Of a stretch of 64,000 nucleotides of DNA, positions 45,260 through 52,966 are shown one piece after another. This DNA comes from Parvibaculum sp963696585 (GTDB lineage Bacteria; Pseudomonadota; Alphaproteobacteria; Parvibaculales; Parvibaculaceae), in the NCBI GenBank assembly GCA_963696585.1, contig CAVOKW010000033.1:62001-126000 (forward strand). Reading direction: 5' to 3'. The stretch's first letter is position 1. Every line of letters begins with the position of its first letter. Both the position numbers and the translations under genes were made by a program. The notes under the pieces were generated by a model, which worked only from the letters and a program-made list of their open reading frames with translations, was not told the origin of the DNA and did no database searches.

Positions 45260-45585
45260 GCCCGCAGGCTCCATTCTCAAATCTTGTCAGTCGGTCAGGT
45301 TTGATAGTCGGCTCGTCAAGTCAATGTCAACCGATGCCATTCTCCGCCCCAATCACTTGATTGCAAACCTATAATCTTGTCAGCCGGCCCCCAGCCTGTT
45401 TGACCGGAGCAGGCGATGGACTAAGCTGGCAACGCGGTAGCGGCCCCAAAGGGCCGAATCTGCGGGTGAGGCGCCCTGGGACATGGGCGCATTCAAGGCG
45501 ATGCCCATTCAAGGCGATGCCCATTCAAGGTGGTGCCATTGACGGGGACATCCTCGAGGATCGAGAGTGCGGCGGGAGTATTTGA
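45260..45585. other. Divergent intergenic region with a tandem repeat
   Basis: These 326 bases separate the thioesterase pair from a TetR gene. They hold the 16-bp repeat array at 45491-45538 and several copies of GTCAG/GTCGG words near 45285-45390 that might belong to an operator, though no single clear palindrome stands out. A 74-codon open frame across the repeats does not look like a gene. Confidence 0.5.
45491..45538 (+). repeat. 16-bp tandem repeat, three copies
   Basis: ATTCAAGGCGATGCCC is present twice without change (45491-45506, 45507-45522), then once with changes (45523-45538, ATTCAAGGTGGTGCCA). It ends 47 bases before the TetR start codon. Confidence 0.85.
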
Positions 45586-46230
45586 ATGAGTGAGGGGGAT
45601 TTTGCCGAATTGTCGGGCCATGAACAATCGGCGACCAAACTTGGCAAGCGTGAACAGACCAAGCTCGTCAACCGGGAGTCTATCCTGAACGCCGCGCGCG
45701 AGGTTTTTGCCGAGCTGGGCTATGGCGAAACCACGGTCCGCGACATTATCCGCAAGACGGGTCTCGCCTCAGGCACCTTCTACAATTATTACAAGTCGAA
45801 GGAAGAGGTTTTCGAAGCCTTGATGGATGAGGGCATGATGCGGATCCGTCCACGCATCCGTGCCGAGCGCGTCCGGTCGCGTACCTTTGAGGAATTTGTG
45901 CGCAACGCCTATCGCGCCTATTTCGAGTATCTCGCCACCGACACGAATACCTTTCAGATCATGCGTCGCAATCCGGACGCGCTCCGTGTGCGCATGGATA
46001 CGCCGGAAATCGTCGCCGGCTTTGAAGAAATCCGCGAATATATCGACGAGGATATTCGCAATGGCGTTCTCGCCGCCGTCGATAGTGAGTATCTGATGGT
46101 CGCAGTCGTCGGCATCGCCATGGAAATCGGCGACCGGATGCTGGCGCGACCCAATCCCGATCCGCAAATCGCGGCGACATTTGCCACCACGCTGGTTTTG
46201 CAAGGCTACAAGTCATTGCCGCCGAAATAG
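45586..46230 (+). CDS. TetR-family transcriptional regulator
   Basis: A 214-residue regulator with the TetR helix-turn-helix (RESILNAAREVFAELGYGETTVRDIIRKTGLASGTFYNYYKSKEEVFEAL) and a C-terminal ligand domain. GGGAG lies seven bases before the ATG. It is followed 37 bases later by an HSL-type esterase on the same strand and is divergent from the thioesterase pair. Control of lipid or acyl-CoA use is a reasonable guess; the ligand is unknown. Confidence 0.87.
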   Translation: MSEGDFAELSGHEQSATKLGKREQTKLVNRESILNAAREVFAELGYGETTVRDIIRKTGLASGTFYNYYKSKEEVFEALMDEGMMRIRPRIRAERVRSRTFEEFVRNAYRAYFEYLATDTNTFQIMRRNPDALRVRMDTPEIVAGFEEIREYIDEDIRNGVLAAVDSEYLMVAVVGIAMEIGDRMLARPNPDPQIAATFATTLVLQGYKSLPPK

Positions 46231-46267
46231 CTGTTCGCAGCGATCCCATGAAAACAAGAGGACAACA

Positions 46268-47305
46268 ATGTCTCTGCAAAAAATGATCCTGCGCTTGGTC
46301 CTTTCCCTTCCCGAAAGCTGGCTCGTCAAAATGGCAGGCGGCAAACCGATTGAAATTGATGGCCGGGTGATGGACGCGCGGGCGCAGTTTCTCGGTGCGC
46401 AAGGCGCAAAGGGCCCCTCCATCAGGGACATGACGGTCGCGCAAATGCGCGCGGCGAGTGATACGGGCTTTGAACTCATGAATGCCGCGCCGCGCCCGGA
46501 CATTCTGGTGACAGATATTTCCATACCGACATCGGCCGGTCGCCTCAATGCCAGGCGTTACGCGCCAGCACAAGCCAGCGCGGCGCTGCCGGGCCTCGTT
46601 TATTATCACATGGGTGGCTGCGTCATTGGCAATCTTGAAACCTGTCACAGCTTCTGCACCCTGCTGTCGGAAATCGCTGGCTGCGTTGTGTTGTCAGTCG
46701 ATTATCGTCTCGCCCCTGAGCACAAGTTTCCTGCCGCCGTGGACGACGCCATTGCCGCTTTTCGCTGGGCCAAGGCCAATGCCGTCACGCTCGGCATCTT
46801 GCCGGGCAATATCGCGGTGGGCGGCGACAGCGCCGGGGGCTATCTCTCCGCCATCGTCGCACAAACCATGAAGTCAGCCGGCGAGCAGGGTCCGTCCGTC
46901 CAATTGCTGATCTATCCGATGACAGATACTGAATCCCAGGACGGCTCCATGAAATCATGCGCAGAGGTCTATCCCCTGACAAGCGAGGTCATGGACTGGT
47001 TCATGGGTCACTATCTGAACAATCCCGATGAGGCCAGGGATCATCGTGCCTCTCCCATGCGCATGAGCGATCTCACAGGCCTGCCCCGCGCCATTATCGC
47101 CACGGCGGGATTTGATCCGCTGCGCGATCAGGGCGCGGCCTATGCGACGCGATTGCGAGAGGCGGGTGTGCCGGTGGTCTATCGTTGCTATGACAGGCTC
47201 GTTCATGCCTTTACGGCCATGGGTGGCGTCATCCCCGGGGCCCAGAAGGCCTGCGAAGAATTGGCGCTCGATCTGGCCGGTGCGTTGCGCGCCAGCGGCA
47301 AATAA
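46268..47305 (+). CDS. Hormone-sensitive-lipase-family alpha/beta hydrolase
   Basis: A 345-residue esterase: nucleophile S188 in GGDSAGGYLS, Asp in AGFDPLRDQG and His in DRLVHAF. The oxyanion motif, normally HGGG, reads HMGG (YYHMGGCVIGN), an unusual change at the second position. VDYRLAPEHKFPAAVDD is the standard HSL segment. Start at 46268 with GAGG upstream; the open frame extends to 46181 inside the TetR gene, which I reject. It probably forms a unit with the TetR gene and cleaves a short-chain ester. Confidence 0.88.
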   Translation: MSLQKMILRLVLSLPESWLVKMAGGKPIEIDGRVMDARAQFLGAQGAKGPSIRDMTVAQMRAASDTGFELMNAAPRPDILVTDISIPTSAGRLNARRYAPAQASAALPGLVYYHMGGCVIGNLETCHSFCTLLSEIAGCVVLSVDYRLAPEHKFPAAVDDAIAAFRWAKANAVTLGILPGNIAVGGDSAGGYLSAIVAQTMKSAGEQGPSVQLLIYPMTDTESQDGSMKSCAEVYPLTSEVMDWFMGHYLNNPDEARDHRASPMRMSDLTGLPRAIIATAGFDPLRDQGAAYATRLREAGVPVVYRCYDRLVHAFTAMGGVIPGAQKACEELALDLAGALRASGK

Positions 47306-47351
47306 TCGAACGGGTTGCACAATTCAAGCCCATCATGCTAGACATGCTGCG

Positions 47352-47478
47352 TCCTTAGGGGAGTAGCCTCCTTCCTTGATCCGCAGGATCATGAGAGGGG
47401 CGCATGTCAACAGACTTGGCGGGAGATATCCGGCCATGGCATGCGCGTTCTGATCGAATTGGCGAGACCTTTGGCTTT
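47352..47478 (+). promoter_or_regulatory. yybP-ykoY (manganese) riboswitch
   Basis: The leader carries the signature in order: AGGGGAGTAGC at 47357-47367, an AT-rich hairpin, the CGCATGTCAACAGACTTGGC block, CCATGGCATGCGC, and the closing GGCGAGACCTTTGGC at 47461-47475, which pairs with the 5' end. It sits just before a GDT1/UPF0016 gene, a known target family. A GC-rich hairpin follows (about 47479-47506). Confidence 0.9.
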
Positions 47479-47544
47479 GATGCGTGGCTTTCGGGCGCCG
47501 ACGCAGAGAAGTCATTGGTTTCAATCGCGCCCGCCGGATGCCCC

Positions 47545-48117
47545 ATGGATACCTTTCTGATCTCGATGTTTGGCGTTGCCTTTGCCGAAATCGGCGACAA
47601 GACGCAGTTGCTTGCTTTCATTCTGGCCGTTCGCTTCCGCAATCCCGGAGCCGTCATTGGCGGCATTTTGGTTGCCACGATTCTCAACCATCTGATGGCC
47701 GCATGGGTCGGTATCCTGATTGCGACCTGGCTGACCGAATACATGCTCTCCTGGTTGCTCGCCGCCTCCTTCTTTGCCATGGGTCTCTGGATGCTCATCC
47801 CCGACAAGATGGAGGATGACGAAACCCCCAAGCCAAGCCGCTTCGGGCCTTTCTTGGCAACAGCGCTTGCTTTCTTCATTGTCGAAATGGGCGACAAGAC
47901 ACAATTGGCAACAGCGGCGCTGGCGGCACGGTTTCAGGATCTCTGGCTGGTCGCGGCAGGCACCACAACAGGCATGATGCTCGCAGATGTGCCGGCAGTC
48001 TTTCTTGGCGAGAAGGCGGCAAATCGCATACCCATGCAGCTCGTGCGCGGCGCCGCTGCGTCAGTCTTCATGGTACTGGGGGCTTTGGCGCTTCTTCATG
48101 CCTTGCAACAAATCTAG
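47545..48117 (+). CDS. GDT1/UPF0016 (TMEM165-type) Mn2+/Ca2+ transporter
   Basis: A 190-residue membrane protein with six helices and two copies of the family signature E-x-G-D-K-T (FAEIGDKTQLLAF and VEMGDKTQLATAA). The family exports manganese or calcium in exchange for protons. The open frame reaches 47404, but the added 47 residues would be translated from the riboswitch, so I start at the ATG at 47545, where the first signature helix begins. Control by the manganese riboswitch upstream fits an export role. Confidence 0.93.
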   Translation: MDTFLISMFGVAFAEIGDKTQLLAFILAVRFRNPGAVIGGILVATILNHLMAAWVGILIATWLTEYMLSWLLAASFFAMGLWMLIPDKMEDDETPKPSRFGPFLATALAFFIVEMGDKTQLATAALAARFQDLWLVAAGTTTGMMLADVPAVFLGEKAANRIPMQLVRGAAASVFMVLGALALLHALQQI

Positions 48118-48168
48118 CCCTCGCAGCATGCCCGCTTTAGTCTCCTCGCACAGAAACTGGAGACCAGC

Positions 48169-49152
48169 ATGAAAGCGATGCGCGTTCACGAAATATCGGA
48201 AGACATCTCGATCCTGCGAATGGAGGACATCGACTTGCCGCCGCCTGCCCATGGCGAGCTGCGTGTGCGGATGAAGGCCTGTTCCATCAACTTCCCGGAC
48301 ATCTTGATGATCCAGGGAAAGTATCAGTATAAGCCGGACTTGCCTTTTTCACCCGGCATGGAAGGGGCCGGTGTTATTGATGCGATCGGTTCGGGCGTCG
48401 AGGGATTTTCGGTTGGCGACAAAGTCGTCACCGGCATGCGCTGCGGCGGCATGGCTGAATATGCCAATGTCGCAGCCGCAGCGACGCGTCATTTGCCCGA
48501 TGGCATCGATTTCATCACTGCCGCCGCTTATCCCGCCGCCTATCTCACGGCCTATGTTGGTCTTGTCATCCGCGCCCATCTTCAACCCGGTGAAACACTG
48601 CTGGTGCATGGCGCATCAGGTGGCGTCGGGCTGGCGGCTGTTGATGTCGGCAAACTGCTTGGCGCCACCGTCATTGCCACCTCGGCGTCGGATGAGAAAC
48701 TCGCCATCGTCAAATCGCGCGGCGCCGACCATGTCATCAATGTCAATCAAGGCTTTCGCGAAAAGGTGAAGGAACTCACCCATGGCGAAGGCGCCAATGT
48801 CATCTTTGATCCCGTTGGGGGCCATGTATTTGACGAAAGCGCGCGCTGCATAGCCTTTGATGGTCGCCTGCTCGTTGTCGGATTCACCAGCGGTCGCATT
48901 CCGACGATATCGGTCAACATGCCGCTTATCAAAGGCTACTCCATCCTCGGCTTGCGGGCGGGTGAGTATGGCCGCAAGTTCCCGGAGGCAGGTCGCCGCA
49001 ATCTGGAAACAATTGATGCCTGGGTGGCTGAAGGAAAGATTCATCCCTATGTCTGCGCGACATTTCCGCTCGCACAGGCAGTTGACGCCATGCGCGTATT
49101 GCAGGAGCGACGAGCCATTGGCAAGGTTGTCGTCACGATGGACGGGTACTAG
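48169..49152 (+). CDS. NADPH:quinone oxidoreductase-type MDR protein
   Basis: A 327-residue zinc-free medium-chain reductase: N-terminal GroES-like domain (INFPDILMIQGKYQYKPDLPFSPGMEGAG), Rossmann glycine motif in LVHGASGGVGLAAV and the VIFDPVGG segment. The family reduces quinones or acryloyl/enoyl-CoA-like substrates with NADPH. GGAGA precedes the ATG. Its stop overlaps the convergent DUF6460 gene by four bases. The exact substrate is unknown. Confidence 0.9.
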   Translation: MKAMRVHEISEDISILRMEDIDLPPPAHGELRVRMKACSINFPDILMIQGKYQYKPDLPFSPGMEGAGVIDAIGSGVEGFSVGDKVVTGMRCGGMAEYANVAAAATRHLPDGIDFITAAAYPAAYLTAYVGLVIRAHLQPGETLLVHGASGGVGLAAVDVGKLLGATVIATSASDEKLAIVKSRGADHVINVNQGFREKVKELTHGEGANVIFDPVGGHVFDESARCIAFDGRLLVVGFTSGRIPTISVNMPLIKGYSILGLRAGEYGRKFPEAGRRNLETIDAWVAEGKIHPYVCATFPLAQAVDAMRVLQERRAIGKVVVTMDGY

Positions 49153-49418
49153 TCCTTCTTGCGTTCGATCAATACGGCCCAGAGACGAACCGCGATAAAG
49201 ATTGGCACGACAACGACAGCGCCGAGTGCGAGATAGCGGAACGACCAGTCGATCGCGTCAAAGCCCATGCGCCAGATGCGACCCACCGTGTCGAGGAAGT
49301 CGCGCCACAGATCCATGGGCTGAATGCCAAAAACGGCCAGCACCACACCGACCGCGACAGAAGCGATCACGAGTTTGAGCAGTGTGGGCACAATCGGCCC
49401 GCCAAAAAATTGATTCAT
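49149..49418 (-). CDS. Small membrane protein (DUF6460-like)
   Basis: An 89-residue protein with two membrane helices (LLKLVIASVAVGVVLAVFGI and YLALGAVVVVPIFIAVRLWAVLI) joined by a short loop with PMDLWRDFLDTVG. This matches the small DUF6460-type proteins of alphaproteobacteria. GGAG lies six bases before the ATG at 49418; the longer frame to 49484 is not needed. Function unknown. Confidence 0.75.
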   Translation of the reverse strand: MNQFFGGPIVPTLLKLVIASVAVGVVLAVFGIQPMDLWRDFLDTVGRIWRMGFDAIDWSFRYLALGAVVVVPIFIAVRLWAVLIERKKD

Positions 49419-49602
49419 AGCCTGCTCCTTTTCGCGTCTCTGGCTTTTATCGCTGCCTGCGCCAATCCGGTCAGGCAGGGGCACACTCTATATGCTTCAG
49501 GGATGGATGGGGAGATTTCATCTGGCCCTCGTCCTGTCGTTCGTTAACCCGTTATGGTTGCCGGATGATGAGTGCGGACCGCGTGGTGCCTGTCGCCGCG
49601 GC

Positions 49603-49650
49603 CAGACGGGCAGGCGACCAGACGGGCAGGCGACGAGACGGGCAGGCGAC
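49603..49650 (+). repeat. 16-bp tandem repeat, three copies
   Basis: CAGACGGGCAGGCGAC occurs at 49603-49618 and 49619-49634, then GAGACGGGCAGGCGAC at 49635-49650, with a further partial CAG. It lies just past the stop codon of the DUF3429 gene. It has the same period and copy number as the array at 45491, but a different sequence. Confidence 0.85.
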
Positions 49651-49655
49651 CAGGG

Positions 49656-50108
49656 CTAATGCGAAAGGATGCGCACAAGTGTTGCGGCAAGTCCGATCTC
49701 GAAGAGCAGCGTCAGGGACAGGCGCATATGTTCATACCAGTCCGGCACGAACCCCTTGCGGGCGATCAAACGGTCAGCAATGAAGGCCAGACCAAACCCT
49801 GCCATCAGGATGAGAATCTGATGCACGGGGCCGACGAATAGGACAAGCCAGGCCACAAGGGCTGGCAGAGTTGTCAGCATCAAGGCGCCGATCTGCTGAT
49901 AATTCGGGCCCGCCATCATGGCAATGCCCCAGCGCGTGCCACCGAGAAAAGCCAGAATGATGGCGCTGTAAAGCACTTCGGTGCGCAGCACAACGTCGCC
50001 CGTCTCGCCCGGCCAGGTGAAATAGAGCATCAGCAAGCAGCCATAAAGCGGAACGAGACCACTATAGCCCAGCAACTCGGCGGGCTTGATTTGACTGATG
50101 CGTTTCAT
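49656..50108 (-). CDS. DUF3429 family membrane protein
   Basis: A 150-residue protein with five hydrophobic helices and the DUF3429 core: LLGYSGLVPLYGCLLMLY, YSAIILAFLGGTRWGIAM and a C-terminal WYEHMRLSLTLL. Function unknown. GGAAG is close before the ATG. It precedes the tandem repeat at its 3' end and follows the CcdA gene on the same strand, 58 bases away. Confidence 0.85.
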   Translation of the reverse strand: MKRISQIKPAELLGYSGLVPLYGCLLMLYFTWPGETGDVVLRTEVLYSAIILAFLGGTRWGIAMMAGPNYQQIGALMLTTLPALVAWLVLFVGPVHQILILMAGFGLAFIADRLIARKGFVPDWYEHMRLSLTLLFEIGLAATLVRILSH

Positions 50109-50166
50109 GCACTTCCAACCTGATGCGGGGGCGCGAGCTTGCGGCGCCTATTCTCTTGGCAAGGAT

Positions 50167-50937
50167 TTAGCCAAGTTTTGCCAGAGAAGGAAAGACATTG
50201 ATGAGCATGACGGCAATCTTCTCAAAGGAGCCGGTGAGCATCAGCAGGCCTGTGCCGGCCAGCAGCAGGCCAGCCGCAATTTCCACCTTTTTCATGTGGT
50301 GGCGGAAGCGCGCGGTAAACCAGAGAAAACCTTCCACCGCGAAGGCCGCCGCGAGAAAAGGAATACCAAGTCCCAGCGAATAGACAGTGAGCAGGCTGAC
50401 GCCCGCCGTAAGGCTTTCCTGCGAGGCGGCAACAGCAAGGATCGTTGCGAGAATAGGCCCGATACAGGGTGTCCAGCCAAAGGCGAAAGCCAGACCCAGC
50501 ACATAGGGGCTGGCAAATTGCGACCACAAGGCGCGCTCGCCATGCCCCGTTCCGCCAATGTGAAATCGCGTATCGCGATCCAGCAGGCCGATGCGGAAGA
50601 GGCCCATATAATGCAGACCGAAAAGAATGATGATCAGGCCCGCGATACGTCCGAGAATATCCTTGTGCGAAAGAATATAAGGATTGATGGCGGAAGCCGT
50701 CGCGCCGAGCATGACGAAAACAGTGGTGAAACCGAGCACAAATCCCGCAGCACCAAGCGCAATGCGTCGTGTCAGTGTCGGGTCATTCACCAGCGCGTCG
50801 CCATCCCTCAATTCATCAAGCGATGTACCGGCAATGAAGCACAGATAGGCAGGCACCAGCGGCAGCACACAGGGACTGAGAAAGCTCAAAAGCCCCCCCG
50901 TGGCGGCAGCAGCAAAACTGATGGAGAGATCGCTCAT
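50167..50937 (-). CDS. ccdA: CcdA/DsbD-type membrane protein for cytochrome c biogenesis
   Basis: A 256-residue protein with six to seven helices and the two conserved Cys-Pro turns of the family: SPCVLPLVP near residue 22 and TPCIGPILA near 155. CcdA carries electrons from cytoplasmic thioredoxin across the membrane to keep heme-handling thiols reduced. The His-rich HHMKK loop is normal for the group. No thioredoxin-like partner is adjacent. Confidence 0.92.
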   Translation of the reverse strand: MSDLSISFAAAATGGLLSFLSPCVLPLVPAYLCFIAGTSLDELRDGDALVNDPTLTRRIALGAAGFVLGFTTVFVMLGATASAINPYILSHKDILGRIAGLIIILFGLHYMGLFRIGLLDRDTRFHIGGTGHGERALWSQFASPYVLGLAFAFGWTPCIGPILATILAVAASQESLTAGVSLLTVYSLGLGIPFLAAAFAVEGFLWFTARFRHHMKKVEIAAGLLLAGTGLLMLTGSFEKIAVMLINVFPSLAKLG

Positions 50938-51060
50938 CGATAGAACCTGACATGCGGCAGCGTCACAGTGGCGGTGACCTTACCCCCGGAACCCTTGCCG
51001 CGAAACCGGCGGCTCATGCAACACTTGGTCGCGTGGCTTCACATTCGGGTGAGGCTTGGT

Positions 51061-51873
51061 CTATCGGCGCATGATGGCAGACGCGAGCCAGCCGGCCAGA
51101 CCCGCGGCTAAAACGGCAAACAGGCCATAAAGCAGCGGACTGGTATGCGCCAGCCTGTACAAAAGCCGTTCCAACCCTCGTTTGTCGATATAGAGCGGCG
51201 ATGAAATCGTATCGATCACTTCGCCGCCGCGCACCAGATAGACTTTGGCCGTGTAAAGACCGACCGGCACATTCGCGGGTATTTCCACCGTGGCGCGAAA
51301 CAGCGTCTGGCCAAGAAAGGTGACCCCACCCGGATCATTAAGATAAAGACCTTCGCGCGCCTTGTTGCGCAACAGTGCCTTCCAGAAAATCTGCTCTTCC
51401 TCGGGGGTCAGGATTTTCTGCTGGCCATCCATCGAGCTCGCGCTCGGCACACCGACATCGACATTGTCGAGACCGATTTTTTGCTTGGCCAGCACTTCGG
51501 GCGTCAGTGTGACTTCCAGTGGCCGTGTGGCGGCGATGGCGTAATAGCCCGGCACATTGGGGAAGGTGACCGAGTCATGATTGACCCAGATCCCGGCAAC
51601 CGGTTCCTTGCGACGTACACGCATGCCATGGCTTGGGCCGGTCACCACAACAATGATGTCGCGATCAAGCGCCCGCTCGCCAGGCGTATTCGCCTCGACG
51701 GCACCAAAGAGCAGGATCTGCGTACCGGTGAAATTGGAACGAATGGCAATCTGATGCTCGGATAGATCGCTCACCAGTTGATCGGCCCGCGCCATGTCCG
51801 CGCCGCCGATCATCGCCATGCCCGAAAGCAGCAGCCCCACCGCCCCGGTGATATGTCGCGTGATCCATGTCAT
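51061..51873 (-). CDS. TIGR02186 family protein
   Basis: A 270-residue protein with an N-terminal signal sequence (residues 8-31), a beta-rich periplasmic body (LSEHQIAIRSNFTGTQILLFGAVE, RDIIVVVTGPSHGMRVRRKE) and one C-terminal membrane helix. This matches the TIGR02186 family, which is regularly next to TauE/SafE-type exporters in alphaproteobacteria. Here the two genes overlap by four bases, supporting a shared role, possibly in moving a sulfur or anionic compound. Confidence 0.85.
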   Translation of the reverse strand: MTWITRHITGAVGLLLSGMAMIGGADMARADQLVSDLSEHQIAIRSNFTGTQILLFGAVEANTPGERALDRDIIVVVTGPSHGMRVRRKEPVAGIWVNHDSVTFPNVPGYYAIAATRPLEVTLTPEVLAKQKIGLDNVDVGVPSASSMDGQQKILTPEEEQIFWKALLRNKAREGLYLNDPGGVTFLGQTLFRATVEIPANVPVGLYTAKVYLVRGGEVIDTISSPLYIDKRGLERLLYRLAHTSPLLYGLFAVLAAGLAGWLASAIMRR

Positions 51874-52796
51874 GAATGAGGTGACACATCAGAGACGGAA
51901 AAAACATCCACCGGCGGCGTGAAAAGATCATAGCCGAGCCGCAATCCGATGAGCAGCAGCAGGGCGGCCAGCAGGGCGCGCAATTGTTCGCCGGGCAGCC
52001 GCTCGGCCGCGCGCACGCCATATTGGGCGCCAATCACGCCCCCTATGACCAGCAGCATGCCCAGCACCACATCCACCGCCTGATTTTCAACCGAGTGCAG
52101 GACACCGGTTAAGGCCGTGACAAAGACGATCTGGAAAAAAGATGTCCCGATCACGACATTTGTCGGCATACGCAACAGATAGATCATCGCCGGGATTATG
52201 ATGAAGCCGCCGCCAACACCCATGATGGCCGAAAGCGTGCCAACAAAGAACCCGACCAGAACCGGTGGAATGACGCTGATATAGAGCTTGGAGCGGCGAA
52301 ACCGCATCTTGAAAGGCAGACCATGAATCCAGCTGTGATGTCCGGCCCGGCTCTGCGTTGCGCCACCCCCTTTGCGCGCGGCACGAATGGCCTGCACGCT
52401 TTCAACCATCATCAACCCGCCAATGACGCTGAGAAACAGGACATAGATAATCGAGATGGCGAGATCGATCTGGCCGATCTTGGTCAGCGCCTTGAAAATC
52501 ACGATACCGGACAGCGACCCGGCCAGGCCACCGATCAGCAGCACAAATCCCATCTTGAAATCGATGCTGCCCCGACTGAAATGGGCAAGCGCCCCGGTAA
52601 CCGACGAGGCCACGACCTGAATCGATTGGGTGCCCACGGCGACGGCAGGCGGAATGCCGAGAAAAATGAGAAGCGGCGTCATGAGGAAGCCACCCCCGAT
52701 GCCGAACATGCCCGACAGGAAGCCAACTGTCAGACCCATCACAAGGATGGTCAGGACATTGATGGGCATTTCGGCAATGGGGAGATAAATCTGCAT
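51870..52796 (-). CDS. TSUP (TauE/SafE) family transporter
   Basis: A 308-residue membrane protein with about eight helices and two copies of the TSUP motif (VGFLSGMFGIGGGFLMTPLLIFLG and VGTLSAIMGVGGGFIIIPAMIYLL). The family exports sulfite, sulfoacetate or related organosulfur anions. Start is ATG at 52796; the frame to 52874 adds a stretch that does not look membrane-like. It overlaps the TIGR02186 gene. Confidence 0.9.
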   Translation of the reverse strand: MQIYLPIAEMPINVLTILVMGLTVGFLSGMFGIGGGFLMTPLLIFLGIPPAVAVGTQSIQVVASSVTGALAHFSRGSIDFKMGFVLLIGGLAGSLSGIVIFKALTKIGQIDLAISIIYVLFLSVIGGLMMVESVQAIRAARKGGGATQSRAGHHSWIHGLPFKMRFRRSKLYISVIPPVLVGFFVGTLSAIMGVGGGFIIIPAMIYLLRMPTNVVIGTSFFQIVFVTALTGVLHSVENQAVDVVLGMLLVIGGVIGAQYGVRAAERLPGEQLRALLAALLLLIGLRLGYDLFTPPVDVFSVSDVSPHS

Positions 52797-52966
52797 CTGG
52801 CCGACCCCGATACCGCTCTTGTTCGGCCCATGCACGAGCCAAGCTGTTCTTGCTCTCTCGAAGGTGGGGCACATTCCGGTGGCGGGTCAGTGTCAGCACG
52901 TGACGGGAGATGAGCGGTGTTGATTTGGGGTACCACGTCCCCGCTTCGATTCCTAGTATGAGCCGC

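Noticed and set aside
45361..45585. 74-codon frame ahead of the TetR gene
   Set aside because: It runs through the 16-bp repeat array and shows no protein-like pattern or ribosome site.
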